Shown here: positions 24,303-33,661 of the stretch, piece by piece
Numbering within the stretch: position 1 is the first letter of the stretch
Layout of the letters: the number at the start of each line of letters is the position of its first letter
Assembly: GCA_904387375.1 (NCBI GenBank)
Contig: CAJFLE010000001.1
Span: forward strand, 248,001-312,000
Origin: Candidatus Protoclostridium gallicola
Lineage (GTDB): Bacteria; Bacillota; Clostridia; Christensenellales; Pumilibacteraceae
Direction: 5' to 3'
Length of the DNA: 64,000 nucleotides
Notes under the pieces: model-generated
Seen by the model: the letters and a program-made list of their open reading frames with translations, nothing else
Told to the model about the DNA's origin: nothing
Database searches by the model: none
Made by a program: the position numbers and the translations under genes

Positions 24303-25220
24303 TTATTTCAAAAAGCCGTTAATTATCATATCTTCGGCCTGCTTTTCATCCAATCCGAGCGTCATCAGCTTGTCGAGCTGTTCGCCCGCGATCTTGCCTA
24401 TCGCCGCTTCGTGTATCAGTCTTGCGTCCACGTTGTTGGCGTTGATCTTGGGCACGGCGGAGACATGGCCGTTGTCGAGTATGATGGCGTCGCATTCGGT
24501 ATGCCCGTTGCAGCGCGCGTTGCCGTCCATGCACGAAATAAACGTCTGGCGGGAATCGTCCCTCGCTACCGAACGGGATATGAGATGCGCCGCGCTGTCC
24601 TCGCCGTCCAGTCTGACGTCGAAGTCTGTGGTCGCCTCCTGGGTGCCGTGCGTCATGATCTTTTCCTTGACGGTCAGCACCGCGCGGTCGGCAAGCACCG
24701 CCGATGTCTTGCGGTAAGTCGAGTCGACGCCTTTGATCTGAACGGTATCCATTTCCATATAGCCGCCTTCGTCGATTTCTATGATCGTCGTCGGGTTCAT
24801 GATGCGGCCGCCCGTCCCCGAGCCTTCGCCGTAATGCTTTTCGACGTATCTGACTTTCGCATTTTTGCCGACGTGGAAAACGTGCACGCCGTCGTGACCC
24901 GACATAGCGCCGCCGTCGTTGTGTATGCCGCAGCCTGCGACTATAAGCACGTCCGCGTCGTCGCCGATATAAAAGTCGTTGTACACGAGATCTTTCAGCC
25001 CGGTTTCCGTAACGATAACCGGAATATCCACGCGCTCGTTCTTTGTCCCGGGCTTTATTATGATGTCTATTCCCGGTTTATCCTGCTTTGTAACAATATC
25101 TATGTTTTCTGTAGTATGTCTGCTGTCCAGCTTGCCGTCCGCACGGATATTGTACGCGCCGGCGGGTACGCACTCGAGGCCGGCTATGGTTTTCAGCAGG
25201 TCTTTCTTCATCTGATCCAT
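24303..25220 (-). CDS. SufB/SufD-family scaffold of a minimal two-gene Fe-S assembly system (SmsB-like)
   Basis: At 305 residues this is much shorter than SufB (about 470) or SufD (about 420). The core beta-helix is retained (FHVGKNAKVRYVEKH, then IEIDEGGYMEMDTVQIKG), as is the C-terminal segment with the two residues needed in SufB: the Cys in GHTECDAI and the His in LIHEAAIGKI. Paired only with SufC, and with no SufS, SufU or full SufB nearby, it fits the SufBC-like minimal SMS arrangement described for anaerobes. It should build or carry Fe-S clusters with the ATPase. It follows sufC after 4 nt. Confidence 0.82.
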   Translation of the reverse strand: MDQMKKDLLKTIAGLECVPAGAYNIRADGKLDSRHTTENIDIVTKQDKPGIDIIIKPGTKNERVDIPVIVTETGLKDLVYNDFYIGDDADVLIVAGCGIHNDGGAMSGHDGVHVFHVGKNAKVRYVEKHYGEGSGTGGRIMNPTTIIEIDEGGYMEMDTVQIKGVDSTYRKTSAVLADRAVLTVKEKIMTHGTQEATTDFDVRLDGEDSAAHLISRSVARDDSRQTFISCMDGNARCNGHTECDAIILDNGHVSAVPKINANNVDARLIHEAAIGKIAGEQLDKLMTLGLDEKQAEDMIINGFLK

Positions 25221-25224
25221 TGTG

Positions 25225-25950
25225 TTACTCCTTAATCTTGTCTGTAAGAGCGGTGCAGGCCGACGCCGTAAGTATTCCGGAGAGCACTTCGTCGCGGCTG
25301 CCGTCTCGTGCCACCTTGCCGCCCGATACCATTATTATCCTGTCTGCGATATTGAGTATGCGTTCCTGATGCGATATAATAAGTATGGTGCCCTGCGTCT
25401 TTTTATACATATTCTCGAACACAGAGATGAGATTATTGAAACTCCACAGGTCGATCCCTGCTTCCGGCTCGTCAAAAACCGTAACTTCCGCGCCGCGCGC
25501 CATTACCGAAGCTATTTCTATGCGCTTGAGTTCGCCGCCCGACAGGCTGGAGTCGATGTCGCGGTTCACGTATTCGCGCGCGCAAAGTCCCACCTCGGAC
25601 AGATACTCGCATATCTGCGATACGCCGAGTTTACGGCCTCCGGCAACCGATATGAGATCGCCTACCGTCACACCCTTGAACCGCACCGGCTGCTGGAAAG
25701 CGTAGCAGATTCCCTTCTGAGCGCGTTCGGAAACTCCGGCGTCGGTAATGTCTTCTCCGTTAAGGTATATGCGGCCGGACGTCGGTTTGTACAGTCCCAT
25801 TATTATTTTTGCGAGCGTGGATTTCCCGCCGCCGTTGGGCCCGGTGAACGCAACGAACCGCTCGTCAATTTTCAGACTTATGTCGTTGATTATATTCTTC
25901 TTTCCTTCTTCCGTATCAACAGCGAAGGAAATGTTTTTCAATTCGAGCAC
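25225..25950 (-). CDS. sufC: SufC-like Fe-S assembly ATPase (SmsC-like)
   Basis: The 241-residue ABC ATPase has Walker A GPNGGGKST, Q-loop FQQPVRFKG, signature LSGGELKR and Walker B VTVFDEPEAGID, with the E-A-G-I-D variation typical of SufC. A GTG start preceded by GGAGGAGGAG is used. SufC dimerises on a SufB-type scaffold and uses ATP to drive cluster assembly. The partner is the truncated SufB-like protein downstream. Confidence 0.93.
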   Translation of the reverse strand: MLELKNISFAVDTEEGKKNIINDISLKIDERFVAFTGPNGGGKSTLAKIIMGLYKPTSGRIYLNGEDITDAGVSERAQKGICYAFQQPVRFKGVTVGDLISVAGGRKLGVSQICEYLSEVGLCAREYVNRDIDSSLSGGELKRIEIASVMARGAEVTVFDEPEAGIDLWSFNNLISVFENMYKKTQGTILIISHQERILNIADRIIMVSGGKVARDGSRDEVLSGILTASACTALTDKIKE

Positions 25951-25981
25951 TTTGCAGCTCCTCCTCCGAAACAGTTTCTCA

Positions 25982-27643
25982 TCATTTTCCGCCGCTGCCG
26001 GAGCTTTCGTATCCGGCCGTACATATCATATCGAAAATCACATTGTTTCCGTCCGTCATACGGTATCGCACTTCTCCCGCGGGGCTCTCGTGCACGGTGC
26101 GCGTCATATCGCCGCCGCACGGCGCGGCAAGCGCCTTATCGTCCAGCCGTACGGCTTCTGCGGTAAGCTCGAGTCTGCCACGACCGACTTTTACCGACGC
26201 AGCGGTGCGCTCCTTTATTCTGCTGCCGTTGTATGTCGCGAAAATATATTCCTTGTCATTATGCACGACGGCGCATATGTGTCCGGTAAACGAGATCGCG
26301 GCATAAGGGATCGTGGCTACAGACATCATTACCGACGTTCTGCCGTCGCAGCCCTGCGTCCAGGTGTAACCGGACGGAAAAGAAGAACCTTTGTCTTTTT
26401 CCAGATAGCCGAAGCCGCCGTCGAAATCGAACCGCTTCCCGTCTATCTCGATCGCGCCGGAGATATCGTGCTTCATACTTATGACGCCGTGTTTGCATTG
26501 CATCAGCGGAAATGCCGCGAACAGTCCCATTATATCACGTCGGAGCGGGCGCAGTTTTCCGAACGACACTTCGCCTTTTACGATGTGTCCGTTCTGCTCC
26601 GCGTCGACGATCAGTCCGCAGGCGGAAAAACTGCTGCCGCCTATACGCACGTCGAGCCTGTCCGTGCGAGCGTCGAATTCCTCTTCACCGAAGCGGAATG
26701 TCAGCGGCTCGCCGTCCCATACCACCTGCAGCATGGCGTATTTACCGTCCGAAGCCGAATGAAAAGAAGGTATAAAAGCAACAACCGTATTGCCGCACAC
26801 AAGCTTATAGTACCATCCTTCGAAATAGTGCCGCTTGTGTTTGCCTGCAAAAGCGTAAAGCTGTATGTTTCCGTATGCCGCGCGGCCGATTATCCACATA
26901 ACGAGTGTAAGTCCGGCAAAAATCGCAAGAAACATATTTGCGAATTCAGCCCATCTGAGTATCACTATGGCCGTATCTGCCGCGACAGTGAAGATTATCA
27001 GCGGCAGTCCGAACACGGCTTGTCCGCCGCTCTTGTAAAAGCGGATAAGCAGCACCGTGAACGCCGCGACGAGCAGAAGCGACGTCGCAATTTCGAGCGG
27101 TACGAATACCGCGGCCGCGTCGATCGCCGTCGAATATACGACCGGTATGGCCATGGAAAAACACAGAATGTACAGAAACGAAATCCACAGTCTGCCGCGC
27201 CGGAAAGTACCGTCCGCGGTAAAATAACAATGCAGAGTGCGCATCAGCATGGACAGCAGCAGCGCGCCGTACGCGATAAACTGCAGCCACAGCAGCGTGA
27301 AGTTCGTATGGACCATTCCGCCGAGCAGAAGAAGTCCCGCCGCCACGCTCAGCACCGACCTGCTCTGCGCGTCGCCGTCGGGAGAACCCGCAAAAATCGA
27401 TATTACGTACTTTCGCGCCTGAACGAGAAATACAACCGACGCGCACAGCGATACCGTCGTCAGTATGTGCGCATACCACTGCACGAAATCGTCGGACCCG
27501 ATAAACGCATATTCGGGCAATGCAAATCCGCATATCACCGCGGCCAGCCGCTCGCCGAAAAGTATTATGAAATACAATACGAAAAACAGGTTTTCCAAAC
27601 CGCGCAGATATTTTTTTACCCCTGCGCTATTATAAACGTTCAT
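25982..27643 (-). CDS. Eight-helix membrane protein fused to a tocopherol-cyclase-like domain
   Basis: The 553-residue protein begins with about eight hydrophobic segments (residues 17-258) without a known transporter motif. The C-terminal roughly 290 residues start with HKRHYFEGWYYKLV, the hallmark of the tocopherol cyclase-like family (PF14249), and continue with two beta-rich halves, including FDGGFGYLEKDKGSSFPSGYTW. In plants this fold cyclises a prenylated quinol; bacterial homologues are uncharacterised. The combination suggests a membrane-bound enzyme or binder acting on a lipid or prenyl compound. Its place between sufC and purB gives no functional hint. Confidence 0.75.
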   Translation of the reverse strand: MNVYNSAGVKKYLRGLENLFFVLYFIILFGERLAAVICGFALPEYAFIGSDDFVQWYAHILTTVSLCASVVFLVQARKYVISIFAGSPDGDAQSRSVLSVAAGLLLLGGMVHTNFTLLWLQFIAYGALLLSMLMRTLHCYFTADGTFRRGRLWISFLYILCFSMAIPVVYSTAIDAAAVFVPLEIATSLLLVAAFTVLLIRFYKSGGQAVFGLPLIIFTVAADTAIVILRWAEFANMFLAIFAGLTLVMWIIGRAAYGNIQLYAFAGKHKRHYFEGWYYKLVCGNTVVAFIPSFHSASDGKYAMLQVVWDGEPLTFRFGEEEFDARTDRLDVRIGGSSFSACGLIVDAEQNGHIVKGEVSFGKLRPLRRDIMGLFAAFPLMQCKHGVISMKHDISGAIEIDGKRFDFDGGFGYLEKDKGSSFPSGYTWTQGCDGRTSVMMSVATIPYAAISFTGHICAVVHNDKEYIFATYNGSRIKERTAASVKVGRGRLELTAEAVRLDDKALAAPCGGDMTRTVHESPAGEVRYRMTDGNNVIFDMICTAGYESSGSGGK

Positions 27644-27714
27644 AATCTTCCTTCCATCCGAAATGTCCGGAAACCGAAGTCCCCGTCATGTTTTATTCCC
27701 TCAACCGGAACGTT

Positions 27715-29145
27715 TTACACCCTTATTTCCGTTTCTTCGACGGGCACGTCGCACGAAGCCAGTATCGGTCTGATTTGCTCCGCTATAAATTCTTCCGTCT
27801 GAGCCTCCGCTCTGCCGGTAAAATTGGCCGGATCCATTATGGAATCGATTCCGTCCTTTACGGCGGCAAACAGCGGATCGGCCTTTATGCGCTCTATCAG
27901 ATCGTTTTCTCCGCCCTCCTGTTTGACGACTTTGCCCGCATCCATGGAATGGCAGCGTATCGCCTCGTGCAGTTCCTGTCTGTTTCCGCCCGCCTTGACG
28001 CATTCCATGAGAATGGTTTCCGTCGCCATGAAGGGCAGTTCCGCCATTATATGCTTACGGATGACCTTGTCGTATACGACCATGCCGCCCGCCACGTTGG
28101 AATAAAGACTGAGCAGGCCGTCAACTGCAAGGAAAGCCTGCGGTATGGTAATACGCTTGTTTGCGCTGTCGTCCAGCGTGCGCTCGAACCACTGCGTCGA
28201 AGCGGTAACGGCCTCGTTCTCGGGCAGCGTTATGACGTAGCGCGCCAATGCGCAGATACGTTCGCTGCGCATGGGGTTGCGCTTGTACGCCATTGCCGAA
28301 GAACCGATCTGATGTTTTTCGAACGGTTCCTCGATTTCTTTCATGTTCTGCAGAATGCGCAGGTCGTTCGCAAACTTATACGCGCTCTGGGCGATGCGCG
28401 ACAGCACGGACAGCACGTTGTAATCGAGCTTTCTCGTATAAGTCTGGCCGGATACCGCGAACGCGGCTTCGAAGCCCATCTTCTTTACGACGGCCTTTTC
28501 AAGCGCCTTGACTTTTTCGCCGTCGCCGTCGAACAGCGTCATGAAGCTTGCCTGCGTACCCGTCGTGCCTTTCACACCGCGCAGTTTGAGTCCTTTTATG
28601 AGCGCGCAGAGATCCTCGTAGTCCATCTGCAGATCCTGCAGCCACAGACAGGCGCGCTTGCCCACCGTCGTAAGCTGCGCGGGCTGAAGGTGCGTGAACC
28701 CGAGAGTAGGCATTCCCTTGTATTTCATTGCGAAATCCGCGAGCTTGCGCATGACCAGCACGAGCTTGCCTTTGACGAGTTCGAGCGCTTCGCGCATTAT
28801 GATTATCTCGGCGTTATCGGTGACGTAGCAGCTCGTCGCGCCGAGGTGGATAATGGGCATTGCCGATTTCGCCTGGCTGCCGAACGCATACACGTGAGCC
28901 ATTACGTCGTGACGAACCTCTTTTTCGCGGGCCTCGGCGATGTCGTAGTTAATATCGTAAATATGCTCTTTCATTTCGGCTATCTGCTTGTCCGTAATGC
29001 CGAGTCCGAGCTCCTTCTCGCTCTCGGCAAGCGCGACCCACAGCTTGCGCCATGTCGAAAACTTATTGTCGTCGGAAAACACAGCCGCCATTTCGGACGA
29101 AGCGTATCGCGTTATGAGAGGATTTTCGTAAACGTTTCTATTCAT
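27715..29145 (-). CDS. purB: Adenylosuccinate lyase
   Basis: The start MNRNVYENPLI is chosen, with AAGGAG 6 nt upstream, giving 476 residues; the track ORF is 13 codons longer. The fumarase/aspartase superfamily signature GSSAMAYKRNPMRSERI near residue 287 is intact, and TFTHLQPAQ-like GFTHLQPAQLTT is present. It cleaves adenylosuccinate and SAICAR in purine synthesis, releasing fumarate. Its start overlaps the end of the dipeptidase gene by 8 nt. No other purine genes lie nearby. Confidence 0.96.
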   Translation of the reverse strand: MNRNVYENPLITRYASSEMAAVFSDDNKFSTWRKLWVALAESEKELGLGITDKQIAEMKEHIYDINYDIAEAREKEVRHDVMAHVYAFGSQAKSAMPIIHLGATSCYVTDNAEIIIMREALELVKGKLVLVMRKLADFAMKYKGMPTLGFTHLQPAQLTTVGKRACLWLQDLQMDYEDLCALIKGLKLRGVKGTTGTQASFMTLFDGDGEKVKALEKAVVKKMGFEAAFAVSGQTYTRKLDYNVLSVLSRIAQSAYKFANDLRILQNMKEIEEPFEKHQIGSSAMAYKRNPMRSERICALARYVITLPENEAVTASTQWFERTLDDSANKRITIPQAFLAVDGLLSLYSNVAGGMVVYDKVIRKHIMAELPFMATETILMECVKAGGNRQELHEAIRCHSMDAGKVVKQEGGENDLIERIKADPLFAAVKDGIDSIMDPANFTGRAEAQTEEFIAEQIRPILASCDVPVEETEIRV

Positions 29146-29968
29146 TTTCAGCTCCTTGGCGTATACGGAAGAATCTTTCCGCATTGCCGTAAAAAATATT
29201 TTCTATATCTTGTCTTCCGAATCCGGCCCTTTCCATATCCGAGGCAAGCGCCGGAAAATCGGAATAATCGGACATGCCTTCCGGGAAATATCCGGCGCCG
29301 AAAAAATCGGTGCCTATCGCCACATGTTCTGTGCCGACGACGTCGGACAGGTGCGCGATGTGCTTCAGATACGCCGCCCGCGTGCAGTTTTCGCCGTACG
29401 AGAGCGAAGCGTCCAGAAAATTCGGTACCGCGGCCACGCCTATTATGCCGCCGGCTTCGGCTACACGCATTGCCATCTCGTCGGTCAGGTTGCGCGGATG
29501 ATCCGCCAGCGCGCGGCTTGCCGTATGCGTGACAAGAAGTCTGCCCGTTCTGCCCAGGGCGTCGAAAAACGCGGTATCGGACAGATGCGCGAGATCGAGC
29601 GCAATTCCCTCTTCTTCCATTATACGCACCGCGCGCACCCCTTCATCCGAAAGCGGTTCCTCGCAGCCGCAACCGCCGGCCAGACGGTTTTTTCCGTTCC
29701 ACGTCAGCGATGCGTACAGCGGAGAGTATCTGCGTAAAAACCGCCGGTAATCGTCGGTAGCGACCGCGCCGAGATCCTCGACCGCCGTCGCGGTAAAGAA
29801 AGGGGCTTCGGCTGAAGCGTACCGCGCAAACCCGGCTTCCGTCGGGACAATCTCGCTCGTCCATACCGCGAGCAGTATTCCCCGCACTCCGGCGCATGAC
29901 GCGAGCGCTCTCGTACGTTTTTCCGCGGGCACGGCCGTCATAAGATCGTTATGAAGATCGAATACCAT
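29138..29968 (-). CDS. Peptidase family M19 (renal dipeptidase-like)
   Basis: The start MVFDLHNDLMT gives 276 residues; the track ORF extends 179 codons upstream across another gene. The metal ligands HxD are seen in DLHND, further ligands in LDLAHLS and LLVTHTASRAL, and the conserved HVAIGTDFFG ends the barrel. Members hydrolyse dipeptides, including some with D-residues, using two zinc ions. At 276 residues it is shorter than the classical 330-400, so the N-terminal part is compact. Substrate unknown. It lies between the zinc-ribbon gene and purB as one transcription unit. Confidence 0.88.
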   Translation of the reverse strand: MVFDLHNDLMTAVPAEKRTRALASCAGVRGILLAVWTSEIVPTEAGFARYASAEAPFFTATAVEDLGAVATDDYRRFLRRYSPLYASLTWNGKNRLAGGCGCEEPLSDEGVRAVRIMEEEGIALDLAHLSDTAFFDALGRTGRLLVTHTASRALADHPRNLTDEMAMRVAEAGGIIGVAAVPNFLDASLSYGENCTRAAYLKHIAHLSDVVGTEHVAIGTDFFGAGYFPEGMSDYSDFPALASDMERAGFGRQDIENIFYGNAERFFRIRQGAENE

Positions 29969-29976
29969 ATTGTTAT

Positions 29977-31503
29977 TTACGCAAAACGGCGGATATTTGT
30001 GTTTATATCGGCGTAGAGATCGGGCAGATCTGCGAATTTCGGATTCTTTTCCATTTCCACGGTGCGATAATCGAACAGATACAGAAGGTCGTCCGCAGCG
30101 GACTTGCATAGTCTGAGAAGTTTCAGTCTGTCTCCGCGGCGATGATCGGTAAACGGCACCGTTTCCGCAAACGCCGGCCGGGCGCATTTCGCCACGCCGT
30201 AAAGAAAATTTCTGTAATAGAAATATCTTTTGTTCTTTGCCGACTTCGCATACTCGAGTTCGGTGGATATCCGCGCTTTTTCGTCGCCGTAATGGCGTGC
30301 AACGAGCAGGTGTACATCGGCATAAAACTTTTCGAGTACGGAAGTAAGCGACGGCTTGCCGATAACCGCAAGTTCGGAGCATACGGTTCCGAGCGGTCTG
30401 ACCACCGCGTCCGCCTCGTCGGATACGTCGCCGAACGCCGGCCCGTCTTCGCCGGAAAATACCCGCGGAGTGAGCAGTTGCAACGCATACCGGACGGCGC
30501 AGCACAGATACTTCGCCGCTTCTTCTTCATCCGTTCTGCACCCGAAACTGCGGAAAACGGTAAAATAAATGTAATCGAATCCCACACGACAAAAATGCAA
30601 CATATGCGTGAGCTTATCACCCTGCACCGACAATCCTCGCGTCAGGCCGTCGCCGCAGATTCTGGAATAATCGGCGATGAATGCATCCGCTTTGGCCGTA
30701 AACGCGGCAAGTTCCGCATAACTTTCCCTGTAATGAGGAAACACATACCCGGGCACTGTTTTTGTCGCGAAATGCCGGTATACGCTGAACAGCGAACGGC
30801 ATTCATCGTACACCGCCTGCGGCGGAAGTTCCAGACGCATGTCGACCACAGATGCCGCCGACACGCGGCGCAGCGCGCACATGGCAAGATCGCATACGGA
30901 TACCGCATCGACGGCTATTTCGCCGTCGGTAAGCATGGCAGTCTGCGGGTCGAGCAGAGTCAGCCGCCTCGCCCCGCGCGCATACATCAGGTATTCTTTG
31001 TTTCGCTGTTCCCTTTCTACCGAACGCGGATACATACGCCCAATCGCCTCGAAAAGCTCTTTCATCAGTTCATACACCTGTTTGAAAGCGTGAACGAGAA
31101 ACATGCGCCTTATGCTCTGCGGAAGAGCCGATCTGACAAGTTTTTCTATCGGAGCGTCAAGCAGCAGAATTATCACCTCGGCTCCGCAAAGTCTGCCTTC
31201 CGAATTGGCAACTTTTATGTTGCATAATCTGTAATAATACTCGGCATAAATGTTATTGCGATCCATAGCGCGTACTTTATCAAACAGCAATTCGGCGTTT
31301 TTGTAATCGCGCTTTGAAAAAAAATGCTGCGCCCTGACGTATTCGTTCCGTGCTTCTTCGACATTGACAAGACTGCATGACGCACTGAGTTCGGCGTAGG
31401 AAAAAGACCGTCCGCAATACGGACAGGCGTAAACGTCTTCCCTTGTCCTTTCGAAATGCACGCTCATGCCGCAGCCGGTGCATATCGCGTGAAAAACGGA
31501 CAT
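29977..31503 (-). CDS. Zinc-ribbon protein with TPR-like helices, function unknown
   Basis: The start MSVFHAICTGCG is chosen for its GGGGAGG ribosome site, giving 508 residues; the track start is 32 codons earlier. A zinc ribbon opens the protein (CTGCG and CPYCG, 18 residues apart). It is followed by TPR-like helices (NEYVRAQHFFSKRDYKNAELLFDKVRAMD) and a long alpha-helical remainder. No membrane segment, catalytic motif or known family is recognised. It is the first gene after a clear promoter and is followed by the M19 dipeptidase and purB. Confidence 0.7.
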   Translation of the reverse strand: MSVFHAICTGCGMSVHFERTREDVYACPYCGRSFSYAELSASCSLVNVEEARNEYVRAQHFFSKRDYKNAELLFDKVRAMDRNNIYAEYYYRLCNIKVANSEGRLCGAEVIILLLDAPIEKLVRSALPQSIRRMFLVHAFKQVYELMKELFEAIGRMYPRSVEREQRNKEYLMYARGARRLTLLDPQTAMLTDGEIAVDAVSVCDLAMCALRRVSAASVVDMRLELPPQAVYDECRSLFSVYRHFATKTVPGYVFPHYRESYAELAAFTAKADAFIADYSRICGDGLTRGLSVQGDKLTHMLHFCRVGFDYIYFTVFRSFGCRTDEEEAAKYLCCAVRYALQLLTPRVFSGEDGPAFGDVSDEADAVVRPLGTVCSELAVIGKPSLTSVLEKFYADVHLLVARHYGDEKARISTELEYAKSAKNKRYFYYRNFLYGVAKCARPAFAETVPFTDHRRGDRLKLLRLCKSAADDLLYLFDYRTVEMEKNPKFADLPDLYADINTNIRRFA

Positions 31504-31531
31504 CCGAACCTCCCCGGTATTATTCTGGCTC

Positions 31532-31560
31532 ATTATACAACAATATACGGAATTTGTAAA
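31532..31560 (-). promoter_or_regulatory. Sigma-A-type promoter of the zinc-ribbon gene
   Basis: Minus strand TTTACA, 17-nt spacer, TATAAT, about 28 nt before the ATG of the zinc-ribbon gene. Confidence 0.7.
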
Positions 31561-31561
31561 G

Positions 31562-31592
31562 AAAAAAAGGCTTCGACATGCGAAGCCTTTTT
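31562..31592 (-). terminator. Intrinsic terminator of the ispH-S1 operon
   Basis: AAAAAGGCTTCG and CGAAGCCTTTTT flank a 4-nt loop and continue into TTTCTTT on the minus strand, 15 nt after the ispH-S1 stop. It is a classical rho-independent terminator and closes the long operon that begins near 42.2 kb. Confidence 0.9.
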
Positions 31593-31606
31593 CCGACATA
31601 TTATTT

Positions 31607-33661
31607 TTACTTCTTCATATCAAGATCTTTGAGCAGATCGGCAAACGGATTGTTGCCGGCGTCTTCGCTCCATTCTGCGCCTTCCTCACGCTGCTGCTCT
31701 CTCTTTCTGGGAGCGCGGGGTTTGCTCTCGCGGCGCTCGCTTCTCGCGGCTTTCTCCTCTTCCGTAGGTTCGGGCATGCAAGCCTTTGCGCTGAGAGTGA
31801 TTTTCTTCTCCTCCGGATCGATTGCGAGAATTTTGACTTCCACTTCGTCGCCCACCTTATATACGTCGTTGATATTCTTGACGTAGGTGTTGGACGCTTC
31901 GGAAACATGCACAAGACCTTCCACGCCCGGCTCGATTTCCACGAACGCGCCGAAAGGCATAAGCGAGGTTACCTTGCCCTTTACGACGGAGCCGACGGGA
32001 TGATTCTCGATTGCGGCGTCGAAAGGATGTTTCTGAAGCTGCTTGTAACCGAGCGAAACTTTGCCCTTCTCGCGGTCGGCTTTAAGAACGACGAAGTCGT
32101 ATTTCTTGCCGACGTGAAGTATGTCGTCGATGGACTTGAACTTCGTCCACGCGATGTCGCTGATATGCACGAGGCAGTCGTATCCGTCCACGCTTACGAA
32201 CGCGCCGAACTTGGATATGCCTTTGACCTTGCCGTTGACGATAACTCCGGGAACGACGTTTGCCCAGAAGATTTCCTCTCTCTCCTTGCGCTCTTTTTCG
32301 AGAACGACTTTCTGGCTGGCCACTATTCTGCGCTTTGCGTCGTCTATTTCGAGCTGTGTGAGCCTGAGCGTCTTGCCGACGAACGGCTTGAGATCGTGAA
32401 CGTATTTTTCCTTGATCTGGGAAGCGGGAACGAACACGGTGTAAGTGCCCAATTTACCGAGCAGACCGCCTTTCGTTTCGCGGTCCACGACGAGTTCGAA
32501 CACTTCGCCGCCGCGGATGGTATCGACTATTTTGTCGCCTTCCTTGATCTTATCCACCTTCTTCTTCGAGAAGCGGTAGAGGCCGTCTTCCGCCTTGGAG
32601 CTGAGCAGTATGACGTCGAGCTCCGTGCCGGCGGGATAGTCGGCCGGATTATATGAATCGTCGAGCGAAACTTCGTCCGCCGCGATATGACCGTCTATTT
32701 TCATACCGAAGTCAACGGTGATGCCCTTGTCGTCGGCGCTGGTCACCTTGACCTTCATGCGTTTGCCATCTCTCAATTTGCCGTTTGTTCCAACGGCGTC
32801 GACCGCTTGCAGGAACTCTTCGTTCTGAGCTTCGGTGTAGTTGTTTTCCATGTACTGAATTACCTCCGTTATCGACTCTTCCGGAGCCGATGCGCCGGCC
32901 ACGATTCCGACCGTATCCCCGGCGTTAAATTTTATTCTTGCAAGTTCTTCCGCTTCGCTTATGAGATAAACGGTACAAAAACAACCGCATATTTCTTTCA
33001 GCTTAAGGGTATTCGAGCTTTGCGGGTCTCCGATGACGAGAACAACGTCGCAGATCTTCGACAATTGTTCCGCCTCTTTTTGCCGCTCTTGTGTAGTATA
33101 GCAAATTGTGTCAAATATTTCAACTGTTTTTGAACCGTGTTTGCGAATTTTATCGGCTATATTGCGAAATTTTTTTGCGGAAGCGGTTGTCTGCGCGACA
33201 AGACACAGTTTTTCGGCGGAAAAAAGCTCCTCCGGTATCCCGTCGCCGTCAAGTACGGTCGCGGAATAACCGCACAGCGAATTGATTCCGACGACCTCGG
33301 GATGTTCCCTTTTGCCGAATATCGCGATCGTATATCCGTCCGCGTACTTTTCAGCGACGATCTTCCGCGTGCGGTTGACGAACGGACATGTGGCGTCCAC
33401 TACGTTCAGTCCTTTTTCCGCGGCAAGCTCGAGCGCTTCCTTAGGCGCTCCGTGCGAACGTATTATGACGGTGCCTTCGTTTACTTCCCCGATACTGCCG
33501 ACGGCGTTTATACCTCTTTCGGCAAGAGCGCGGACGATCCGTGCGTTATGTATGAGTTCCCCGTATGTGTAAACCGGCGGCGGATATTTGATTCCAGCGA
33601 TGCGCAGCGAGCGCTGCACGCCGTAACAGAAACCGAGATGACGTGCTCGAATAATCTTCAA
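31607..33661 (-). CDS. ispH: Fusion of 4-hydroxy-3-methylbut-2-enyl diphosphate reductase (IspH) and ribosomal protein S1
   Basis: The 684-residue protein has an IspH half (residues about 1-285) with the three Fe-S cysteines in HLGFCYGVQRS, DATCPFVNRT and GDPQSSNTLK context, followed by four S1 repeats (the last, GAFVEIEPGVEGLVHVSEAS, near 610) and a basic C-terminus. IspH makes isopentenyl and dimethylallyl diphosphates in the MEP pathway; the S1 repeats bind mRNA on the 30S subunit or act as an independent RNA-binding protein. This fusion is known in Clostridia. dxs and ispA of the same pathway lie at about 54 kb. The gene overlaps plsC by 4 nt. Confidence 0.95.
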   Translation of the reverse strand: MKIIRARHLGFCYGVQRSLRIAGIKYPPPVYTYGELIHNARIVRALAERGINAVGSIGEVNEGTVIIRSHGAPKEALELAAEKGLNVVDATCPFVNRTRKIVAEKYADGYTIAIFGKREHPEVVGINSLCGYSATVLDGDGIPEELFSAEKLCLVAQTTASAKKFRNIADKIRKHGSKTVEIFDTICYTTQERQKEAEQLSKICDVVLVIGDPQSSNTLKLKEICGCFCTVYLISEAEELARIKFNAGDTVGIVAGASAPEESITEVIQYMENNYTEAQNEEFLQAVDAVGTNGKLRDGKRMKVKVTSADDKGITVDFGMKIDGHIAADEVSLDDSYNPADYPAGTELDVILLSSKAEDGLYRFSKKKVDKIKEGDKIVDTIRGGEVFELVVDRETKGGLLGKLGTYTVFVPASQIKEKYVHDLKPFVGKTLRLTQLEIDDAKRRIVASQKVVLEKERKEREEIFWANVVPGVIVNGKVKGISKFGAFVSVDGYDCLVHISDIAWTKFKSIDDILHVGKKYDFVVLKADREKGKVSLGYKQLQKHPFDAAIENHPVGSVVKGKVTSLMPFGAFVEIEPGVEGLVHVSEASNTYVKNINDVYKVGDEVEVKILAIDPEEKKITLSAKACMPEPTEEEKAARSERRESKPRAPRKREQQREEGAEWSEDAGNNPFADLLKDLDMKK

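Noticed and set aside
27688-29532. 614-codon plus-strand ORF opposite purB and the dipeptidase
   Set aside because: It spans two real minus-strand genes and has no domain or start signal.
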